This document shows, in pieces, positions 1 through 6,703 of a stretch of DNA of 11,860 nucleotides (its first letter is position 1; each line of letters begins with the position of its first letter). The notes under the pieces were generated by a model. That model made no database searches. It was not told the DNA's origin and worked only from the letters and a program-made list of their open reading frames with translations. Location of the stretch: contig JALSNA010000194.1 of assembly GCA_026987255.1 (NCBI GenBank), positions 1-11,860 of the forward strand, in the 5' to 3' direction. Source of the stretch: Hyphomicrobiales bacterium (GTDB taxonomy: Bacteria; Pseudomonadota; Alphaproteobacteria; Rhizobiales; Aestuariivirgaceae). A program made the position numbers and the translations under genes.

Positions 1-3000
1 ATATGTGCCCGGCGTCACCGCCCGCACCATATAGGCCAAGGTGAACTCGCGCGCATCACTCCTGTTGCGGCTCAAGGCGGCAATGAACCGGTCATCGCGG
101 TATTCCAGATGCGCCCTTGGTGCTTCCTCCGGCAGGAAGTCGAAATTCGACAGTTTCGCCGAGGTCATGAGCCGCGGGTTGTCGATCTCGAACCCGGCCG
201 GCAGCATGTCCGTCACCAGCACCTGCGAGACATGCTCCTTGAGTTCCTTGACCTTGAGCACCACCACGAAGCGCTCGTTCTGCGCCGCCTGGGAAATATC
301 CGCCGGCTTGCCATCGAGGGTGAAATAGGCCCGCGAGATGACGAAGCCCTCGCCCCCCGCCGCCTGCGGCTGCCTGGGAACGCCGCGCGTCGTCACCACC
401 GCGGTGAGCGTCTCGGCCGATCCGTTGCGCACCGTCACCGGCGCGGCATCGAGCTCCTCGCCCTTGTAGGTCTCGAACAAGGAGCCTGAGACCTTCATGC
501 CGTTGACATCGAAGCGCAACCCCTTGTCGCGCGCAAGCAGGGCGCGCGCCGCCAGCAAAAGCCAGGCGTTTTCCTGCGTGCTGGTATGGCGCCGCCTCTC
601 GCGCACCCGGGCGATGAAGGCCTCCAGCGGTTCGGTCTGCGCCGCCACCGGCCGCGTCTCCCCGGCCAGCGCCAGCACCGCCGCGCCATCGCGCAGCACC
701 GAGCCATAGCCATGGCCATAGAGCTTCCTGTCCGCCTTTTGCAGCGCCGCGAAGGCCGCCTTGAAGGCCCGCCGGGCGCGCCTCTGGTCACCATAGAGCG
801 CCAGCGCCGCCCCCACCTGCGCCATGGCCAGCGGCGTTTTCAGATCACCGAGCTTGCTTTCCGCCATCCAGCGCAGATCGCCGATCGAGGCCTGCCGGTT
901 GCGCGCCAGCACATAGAGCGCATAGCCATGGGCGGGCGAAACGGAATTGCTCTCTTCCGCAAGGGTATTCTTGAGGAAGTTCAGCGCCAGCTTCAGCACC
1001 GTCTCCGAAACCGCATATTTCTCCTCCCGCGCCCGGGTGAGAAAATCCGTCACATAGGCGGTGAGCCACAGATCGTTCCCCGGCCCCCAGATGCCGAAGC
1101 CGCCATTGGCCCCCTGGAAGGCCACCAGCCGGTCGATGGCCTTCTGCACCCGCCCGCGGATCTCCTTCATCTCGCCGAATCCGGCCTTCATCGCCACCTG
1201 CGGCAGATAGACCAGGGGCAGCGCCCGCGATGTGGTCTGCTCCGCGCAGCCATGGGGATAGCGGTCCAGGGCCATCAGCAGCGAAGGCACGTCGATGCCG
1301 CGCAGATGCGAGACATTGAGCGTCAGTTGCGCGCTGGCGGGGATCAACCCGGCCAGCAGATCCCCATCCAGCCGGATGGAGCCGCCCGCCGCCAGTTTCA
1401 GCGCCCGCTTGCGCATCACCGGCGGCTGGCTGGCGCGCACCGGGATGGTCAGGGTCTGGGAAAGCGAAAGCTCATGGCCCTTGCGCAATGTCACCGTCAC
1501 ATGCCCAAGGCCGATATCCGCCGCCGTCAGCGGAATGTCCAGCGCCTTGCGCGCCCCTTTCTCCAGCACCAGCGCCAAGGCGGGAGTGTCCACCTTCAGC
1601 CCGCCATCGGCGGCAACCTCGAGCGCATATTCCCCCGCCGGGCCATCCATGTTGGCAATGTCCAGCCGCACCCGCGCGCGATCATCGAGCGCCAGAAAGC
1701 GCGGCGCGGAGGCCAGCACCACCACCGGATCGCGGATCACCAGCGGGCTTTCGCCATGGCCGATGGAGTCTTCCGTCCACGCCACCGCCATGAGCCGGCC
1801 CCGGCCATTGAACTGCGGCAGATCGAAAACCACCTCCCCCTTGCCGGAGGCATCCAGCGTCACGATGCCCGAATGCAGCGCCAGAAGCGGCTGCGTTGGC
1901 GGGCTTCCCTTGGCCTTCAGGCCGCTGCCGGGCCCATCGCCGCCAGAATGCACCAGCCCCGGCGCCCCCAGCCGCCCGTCGATCAGCCGCCCATACTGGT
2001 CGAGAATCTCCAGCCCCAGCTTTCTCTGGCCGAAATACCAGCCATCGGGATCGGGCGTGGCAAAACCGGTCAGCGACAGGATGCCCTCATCCACCAGGGC
2101 CACCGTCACATGCGCCACCTGGCCGGGCCGCACATTGGCCACAAAAACCGGAATGCGCACCTTCTTGCGCGGCAGCACCTGTTGCGGAACCTCCATGCGC
2201 ACCGTGAGCCTGCGCGCCGCCGGATCGATTTTCAGCCAGTGGATGCCGATGGCCCGCTTCGGCAGATGATAGGCATCGCCATCCCGCCCCGGCCGGAACG
2301 CCGTCAGGCTCACATAGCTGCCCGCCCCCCAGTCCTTCACCGGCAGCTCGATGGTGTTGTCGCCCTCGCGCACATCCACCACCTGCCAGCTTTCCAGCGA
2401 TTCGGCCCCCACGATCAGGAGCCCCTTGCCGGCAAAGCGCGAGCGGAACGAGACCCTGGCCACATCGCCGGGCCGGTAGGCCTGCTTGTCCAGCGCCAGT
2501 TGCAGGGCATCGGGCGTATCCAGCGAGGCCGAATCGGAATACCATCCGGCATCGAAAATCACCGAACTGACCGGCGCATCCTCACCACCTGGCCCCGTCA
2601 CCTCCAGCCGGTAACGGCCCCAGGTCACATCCGCCGTGATGCGCCCGGCCGCGCCGGTGGTCAGATCGAGCACCCCTTCCGCCTTCTTTTGCGTATAGGT
2701 CACCGGCTCATAGGACCACCCGTCTGCGGTCTTTGCCCACTGGTATTCGCGCACCAGCCGGTAGAGCACCCACTTGACCCCGGCCATGGCGGTGCGCTTG
2801 CGCATCCGGTCCACCGCCAGCACCGAAAAGGCCACGTGGGAATCTTCCTCCACCTCCGCGCCTTCGAAATCCGGCCTGATGCCGATGGCCGCACCTTTCA
2901 TGGCGATGGGCAAGCTCACGGAGCGCTCTATGGCCCGCCCCCCGGCCTCCGCCAGCCGCAGGCTGATGGCCGCCACCTGCGGCCGCGTCGATTGCGGAAC

Positions 3001-5430
3001 CTCGATGGCCCCGGTCTTGACCAGCGCATGGCCCTGCGCATCCGTCTGCGCCAGATCGGACAGCTCCAGCCGCGCCGTGCCGCCCTTTTCATCCGCCAGC
3101 CCGAAGAGATAGCCCTTGAACCCCTCCATGGAGCGCACCGGCTTGATGCGCATCTCGCCTTCCAGCCACAGTCCGGCGGCCGGCGCGCCATAAAGATATT
3201 TGCCCGTTATGGCGATCTCGGCCCCCCTGGCCGGGTCGATGAGCGCCGTCTTCGGCTCCAGCTTCATCGCCAGCCGCTCGGGCACGAAATCCTCCACCAG
3301 GAACTTGCGCTGGCTGACCGCCTCCCCGTCTGGGTCGGTATAAAAGGCCACCTCCCAGGTGCCGCGCATCGCCAGGGCCGGCAGGACATAATCCGCCTGA
3401 TAGCCGCCCGCGCCCTTGTCTTTCAGCACCAGAACCTTCTGTTCCTTGCCGTCGGGACGGGTGAAAACCGCCGTCAGCGGCAGCCCCGTGAGCGCCCGCG
3501 CCCGGCCGTTGCGCAGCATGGCCGCCGCATGCACCGTCTCGCCGGGCCGGTAGATGCCGCGATCCAGCCACGAGAAGGCATCCACCGCCCCCGAAGGCGC
3601 CCGCCCGGCCACCCCGCGGTCGGACAGATCGAAACCGTCGCGGTCCAGATCGAGGAAGGTGAAATCCCCATCCTTGCCAAAGGCCAGCAGCATGGCGGGC
3701 GCCATGGGCCCCTCGCCGCGCAACAATCCGGCGGCGAAATGGGCATGGCCCTGGCCATCCGCCACCGCCTCGCCCAGAACGGCATTGTTCTTCGCCATCA
3801 GCCTGAGCTTCACACCGGCCACCGGGCCGGCCCCGGCCAGCGAGCGCGCAAAGACATCCAGACCGCCCTCGCCCCGGAAGCTGGACAGCCCCAGATCGGT
3901 GACCACGAACCACTGCGTCGCATGGGTTTCCCAGGTCTCCGGCTCCGGACGCGAGGCCGGATGGGCGCTCATCAGGTAGAGCCCCGCCTTGCGCTCTTTC
4001 ACGATCGCCTGCAAGGGCACGGAGGTCACCACCTCCTTGTTCAGCACCCCCTTGACCTGCACCGTCCCGCTCCACACCTTCGCGCCGAAATCCTCCGTCA
4101 CCTGGTTCACTTCGTAGCCATCCAGCAAGCCGGGAAACAGATCGGCCTTGATCAGCCCGCCGATGGCCCCCGGCGGCACGTGATAGAGCTTCAGCGCCAC
4201 CTTTTGCGCATTGACGCTGACCACCGGAATGCCCTTGGCCCCCACCTTGGGCAAAATGTAGCTCTCGCCAAGGAATCGCGCCTGCGGGGCGCGGTCGCGC
4301 ACGAAAATCTCCAAGGTTACGGGCGAAAGCAGCTTTTCCCCCACGCTGGAGGGCAGCCCCTCGCGCAAGCTGATGCGGTAGCGCTGGCCATGGCGCACCC
4401 CGCCGATGCACAATTGCCTGGCCCCTTGCCTTTCCAGGCTGGCGGGCTCCGCCCCGTCCACCCGCACCCAGGGGGTGAAATCCGTCCTGCCCTTTTCCAG
4501 GGCTTCGGAAAAATCGACGCAGATGCGCGGCGTCTTGCCATCGGCGGACACCTCGTGCCCGGCCACCCGGAAGCCGTATTTCAGCCGCTTCGCCATGAAC
4601 TCCTCGCGCAAGGCCGCATCGTCGCGCAGCTTCAGGGCCGCCTTGTAGGCCTCCAGCATCGGCCGCCATTGCTTGCGCCCGGCCAGCCCGCGCGCCATCT
4701 GCACCAGGGCGGCGAACCTGTCCGGCCGCGTGCGCGAGACCAGATAGCCATCGATGGCCGCGCTGAGGCGAAAATCGATGATGTTGCGCCATTCGTTGTT
4801 GCTGTTCGGCTTGAAGCGCCCCAGATTGCGCGCAATGCCCACCCAGGCCGCGGAAATGTCCTGCGCCTGCGCCGCCGCCCGCCGGTAGAGCCGCTCGGCG
4901 GCGCGGTAATCACCGCCCGCCTCGGCCCGGCGCGCCTCCTCCATCAGGCCTTGCGCCCGCGCCGAGCGCTCCTCGGCGCTTTCCGCCAGCTCCTTGCGAA
5001 AGTCGTTGCGCACCGCCTGGCGATAGCTCTCCGCCCGCTTCATCAGCGAGGAAGGCACGAAGGAGGGTTTGGGCGCCGCGCCCATGTCCGCCTCGCCAGT
5101 CTCCGCCCTGGCCTGCGCAGGTTCCGCGATCACCTTGCCGGCGATGGCCCCCCTGGCCTTTTTCAGCTCGCCCGCCGCATTTTTCAGAAAGCACCAGCGG
5201 TATTTGACATTCCACGTGAAGGCCTTGCACCTGGCATCCTTCAGGCAGGCCGCCTTGCATGCCTCCAAGGGCACCTTCTTGACTGTCTTGTAATCGTTGC
5301 CGAACCAGTCGGCTCCCTTGGAGATGGCAATGCGCCGCCCCGCCTCGCTGGCCAGCACATCCGGCGCCGGCATCATGGCGCCAAGGGAAAGGAAAAACAG
5401 GGCAAGGAGAAGGAAAAGGCGGCGCAGCAT
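1..5430 (-). CDS. Secreted bacterial alpha-2-macroglobulin (YfhM-like, thioester-containing) with N-terminal PAN/apple-like domain; 3' end outside the window
   Basis: This is a periplasmic protease-trap protein. Bacterial A2Ms are thought to capture attacking proteases through a cleavable bait region and a reactive thioester. The start at 5430 has a GGAGGG ribosome site (5437-5442) six bases upstream and gives a signal peptide with cleavage near VLA|SEA (residue 27). There is no lipobox cysteine, unlike E. coli ECAM, which is a lipoprotein. In order: a PAN/apple-like domain at about 31-95 (C58, C62, C68, C80, with the AFTW core); a charged helical, TPR-like stretch at 130-245; macroglobulin domains, including DRGIYRPGE at 623-631; a bait-region-type domain around 955-1105; the A2M core around 1195-1290; and the thioester motif C1395-A-E-Q1398 within HGCAEQTTSR, followed by the helical thioester domain. 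The frame is open for 1810 codons and runs off base 1 at RAVTPGTY, which in relatives lies a few dozen residues before the end. Family calling is firm; inner domain borders are approximate. Confidence 0.95.
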   Translation of the reverse strand, partial: MLRRLFLLLALFFLSLGAMMPAPDVLASEAGRRIAISKGADWFGNDYKTVKKVPLEACKAACLKDARCKAFTWNVKYRWCFLKNAAGELKKARGAIAGKVIAEPAQARAETGEADMGAAPKPSFVPSSLMKRAESYRQAVRNDFRKELAESAEERSARAQGLMEEARRAEAGGDYRAAERLYRRAAAQAQDISAAWVGIARNLGRFKPNSNNEWRNIIDFRLSAAIDGYLVSRTRPDRFAALVQMARGLAGRKQWRPMLEAYKAALKLRDDAALREEFMAKRLKYGFRVAGHEVSADGKTPRICVDFSEALEKGRTDFTPWVRVDGAEPASLERQGARQLCIGGVRHGQRYRISLREGLPSSVGEKLLSPVTLEIFVRDRAPQARFLGESYILPKVGAKGIPVVSVNAQKVALKLYHVPPGAIGGLIKADLFPGLLDGYEVNQVTEDFGAKVWSGTVQVKGVLNKEVVTSVPLQAIVKERKAGLYLMSAHPASRPEPETWETHATQWFVVTDLGLSSFRGEGGLDVFARSLAGAGPVAGVKLRLMAKNNAVLGEAVADGQGHAHFAAGLLRGEGPMAPAMLLAFGKDGDFTFLDLDRDGFDLSDRGVAGRAPSGAVDAFSWLDRGIYRPGETVHAAAMLRNGRARALTGLPLTAVFTRPDGKEQKVLVLKDKGAGGYQADYVLPALAMRGTWEVAFYTDPDGEAVSQRKFLVEDFVPERLAMKLEPKTALIDPARGAEIAITGKYLYGAPAAGLWLEGEMRIKPVRSMEGFKGYLFGLADEKGGTARLELSDLAQTDAQGHALVKTGAIEVPQSTRPQVAAISLRLAEAGGRAIERSVSLPIAMKGAAIGIRPDFEGAEVEEDSHVAFSVLAVDRMRKRTAMAGVKWVLYRLVREYQWAKTADGWSYEPVTYTQKKAEGVLDLTTGAAGRITADVTWGRYRLEVTGPGGEDAPVSSVIFDAGWYSDSASLDTPDALQLALDKQAYRPGDVARVSFRSRFAGKGLLIVGAESLESWQVVDVREGDNTIELPVKDWGAGSYVSLTAFRPGRDGDAYHLPKRAIGIHWLKIDPAARRLTVRMEVPQQVLPRKKVRIPVFVANVRPGQVAHVTVALVDEGILSLTGFATPDPDGWYFGQRKLGLEILDQYGRLIDGRLGAPGLVHSGGDGPGSGLKAKGSPPTQPLLALHSGIVTLDASGKGEVVFDLPQFNGRGRLMAVAWTEDSIGHGESPLVIRDPVVVLASAPRFLALDDRARVRLDIANMDGPAGEYALEVAADGGLKVDTPALALVLEKGARKALDIPLTAADIGLGHVTVTLRKGHELSLSQTLTIPVRASQPPVMRKRALKLAAGGSIRLDGDLLAGLIPASAQLTLNVSHLRGIDVPSLLMALDRYPHGCAEQTTSRALPLVYLPQVAMKAGFGEMKEIRGRVQKAIDRLVAFQGANGGFGIWGPGNDLWLTAYVTDFLTRAREEKYAVSETVLKLALNFLKNTLAEESNSVSPAHGYALYVLARNRQASIGDLRWMAESKLGDLKTPLAMAQVGAALALYGDQRRARRAFKAAFAALQKADRKLYGHGYGSVLRDGAAVLALAGETRPVAAQTEPLEAFIARVRERRRHTSTQENAWLLLAARALLARDKGLRFDVNGMKVSGSLFETYKGEELDAAPVTVRNGSAETLTAVVTTRGVPRQPQAAGGEGFVISRAYFTLDGKPADISQAAQNERFVVVLKVKELKEHVSQVLVTDMLPAGFEIDNPRLMTSAKLSNFDFLPEEAPRAHLEYRDDRFIAALSRNRSDAREFTLAYMVRAVTPGTY

Positions 5431-5487
5431 GACGAACCCTCCGTAAAAAGGTCGCAGAAATTCATGGCCCGCCCTCGCGTAATTCCG

Positions 5488-5516
5488 ACTATGCAGGATT
5501 CCCCCGCCCCTGTCCA
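5488..5516 (-). promoter_or_regulatory. Predicted sigma-70-like promoter of the alpha-2-macroglobulin gene
   Basis: Read on the minus strand, TGGACA (5511-5516, five of six consensus bases) is followed after exactly 17 bases by CATAGT (5488-5493, four of six). Transcription would start near 5481, giving a leader of about 50 bases that contains the GGAGGG ribosome site. No other pair this good was seen in the divergent gap. This rests on sequence inspection only. Confidence 0.45.
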
Positions 5517-5644
5517 GCCCGCCCGCGGCGCGCACCTCACACAAACTTGATGTCGCGAAAACAACAGTCCCGCCTATACCCAGAAAAAAGGTGGGGCGTA
5601 GACCCACAAACCCCGCATTCCACAGCAAACCCAAGCACCCAGCC

Positions 5645-6574
5645 ATGAAAAGAGCCCTGATCCTTCTGCTGTTTCTCGCTGCCGCTCTTGTCTTTTCGCA
5701 AGCGGCAAGGGCCGCCCCCGCCCTGGCCGGCGCCGCATGGCTCAAGGCCCGCCTGTCACATGTTGCCGTGCTTGACATCCGCCCGGAAAAGGCCTTTGCC
5801 GCCGCCCACATACCCGGCGCGCGCAACATCCCCTTTTCCGCCCCCCTGTGGCGCCAGAGCAGACATGGCGTCCCCGGATACATGCCCGCCCCGGACCAAC
5901 TCGCCCGGCAACTGGGCCGCCGCGGCATCACCCGCCAAACCGCCCTGGTCATCGTCTCCTCCGGCAAGGATCTCCGCGCCGTGGCCCGCGCGGCGCGCAT
6001 TTTCTGGATTTTCCGCCGCCTGGGGCATGAAAACCTGCACCTGCTCGATGGCGGCATGCGCGCCTGGCGCGCCCTGCCCGGCCCGCTGCGCAAGGGCGCG
6101 GATTTGCCCGCCAATCAGGCGCAGAGGCGCTATATCCCTCGTCCCGATGCTTCCATCCTCGCCACCCTGGAGCAGACACAGGATGCCCTGGACAACAACG
6201 TCCCGCCCATCGACGGGCGAGAAATGGACTGGTTTTTCGGCTATAGGAACGCCCTGGATGAAGAACACGGCGGCACCATACTCGATGCCGTCAACGTCCC
6301 CGCCAGCGAATTGCTGAACAAGGCCACCATGCGCTTTTTGCCCCCTCAGGCCCTGCGCGGCGTCTTTGCCAGCCGCCGCATCGTCCTCGATGAAGGCAAG
6401 CTGGTGACCTTCTCCACCTATGGCGTCATGGCCGCCGTGGACTGGTTCGTCCTGCGCGAAATCCTCCACCTGCCGGACGTGCGCCTCTATGACGGCTCCC
6501 TGGCCGAATGGGCCGCCGAGGGCATGGACCTTTATGATTCCACCGACGGCATGGGTGGCGTCATCGGCGGCTGA
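5645..6574 (+). CDS. Exported tandem rhodanese-like protein lacking all cysteines (probably catalytically inactive as a sulfurtransferase)
   Basis: A 309-residue protein with a signal peptide (hydrophobic core at 5-18, cleavage near ARA|AP at residue 23) and two rhodanese folds. Domain 1 (about 28-142) shows VLDIRPEKAF, HIPGARNIPF and LLDGGMRAW. Domain 2 (about 165-295) shows IDGREMDWF, AVNVPAS and LYDGSLAEW. Active tandem rhodaneses carry the persulfide-forming cysteine in domain 2 as C-x-x-G-x-x-A. Here that loop reads TFSTYGVMAA, with S257 in the cysteine position, and the domain 1 loop has S105/S106. The whole precursor contains no cysteine. It likely acts by binding an anion or a partner in the periplasm; the function is unknown. 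The start at 5645 was chosen for the signal peptide. An in-frame GTG at 5591 would add 18 residues, and neither start has a strong ribosome site. It is transcribed away from the A2M gene. Confidence 0.88.
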   Translation: MKRALILLLFLAAALVFSQAARAAPALAGAAWLKARLSHVAVLDIRPEKAFAAAHIPGARNIPFSAPLWRQSRHGVPGYMPAPDQLARQLGRRGITRQTALVIVSSGKDLRAVARAARIFWIFRRLGHENLHLLDGGMRAWRALPGPLRKGADLPANQAQRRYIPRPDASILATLEQTQDALDNNVPPIDGREMDWFFGYRNALDEEHGGTILDAVNVPASELLNKATMRFLPPQALRGVFASRRIVLDEGKLVTFSTYGVMAAVDWFVLREILHLPDVRLYDGSLAEWAAEGMDLYDSTDGMGGVIGG

Positions 6575-6605
6575 GCCACCGCCCCCTCACCTTTCGCGGC
6601 CTTTC

Positions 6606-6635
6606 TTGACATTTTGTAATGTCTGGTGGTATCCA
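6606..6635 (+). promoter_or_regulatory. Possible promoter for the DUF11/Cys-repeat gene, overlapping a 6-bp inverted repeat
   Basis: A perfect TTGACA lies at 6606-6611. The best partner is a weak TATCCA at 6630-6635 (18-base spacing). Overlapping it, GACATT (6608-6613) and AATGTC (6618-6623) form a perfect inverted repeat around TTGT, which could be an operator covering the -35 box. The local sequence is AT-richer than its surroundings. The -35 box is convincing, the -10 box is not, and the repeat is short enough to arise by chance. Confidence 0.35.
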
Positions 6636-6649
6636 CAGCCTCAGAGAGG

Positions 6650-6703
6650 GGGCTTGCAGCCAAGGCCGACATTGATGTGTGCGGCCGCCCGGAGGGCAAG
6701 CCC
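6650..6703 (+). promoter_or_regulatory. Possible 5' leader hairpin next to the start codon of the DUF11/Cys-repeat gene
   Basis: GGGCTTGC (6650-6657) is perfectly complementary to GCAAGCCC (6696-6703), the eight bases directly before the ATG at 6704. Inside, GGCCG (6664-6668) pairs with CGGCC (6682-6686), and ACA/TGT (6669-6671 and 6676-6678) can lengthen that inner stem. The folded leader would place the ribosome site at the inner edge of the closing stem, so it might modulate translation. It matches no riboswitch class I recognise. Such stems also arise by chance in GC-rich DNA. Confidence 0.3.
6691..6696 (+). promoter_or_regulatory. Ribosome binding site that fixes the start of the DUF11/Cys-repeat gene
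   Basis: GGAGGG ends seven bases before ATG 6704, which is near-ideal spacing. The longer in-frame start (GTG 6626) has no comparable site and lies inside the presumed promoter, so 6704 is preferred. Confidence 0.7.

Noticed and set aside
5490..5500. The 11-mer TATGCAGGATT in the A2M promoter region also occurs in the hairpin element at 11690-11700
   Set aside because: It is a single short match without flanking similarity or inverted ends, so it is most likely chance.
586..5550. A 1654-codon open frame on the plus strand opposite the A2M gene
   Set aside because: The minus strand encodes clear A2M domains with a signal peptide and ribosome site. The plus-strand product is low-complexity, rich in His, Arg, Pro and Gln, and is an artefact of GC-biased codons.
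5547..5580. TTGATG and TATACC as a promoter for the rhodanese gene
   Set aside because: The 22-base spacing is too long, and closer -35 choices match poorly, so no promoter is called.
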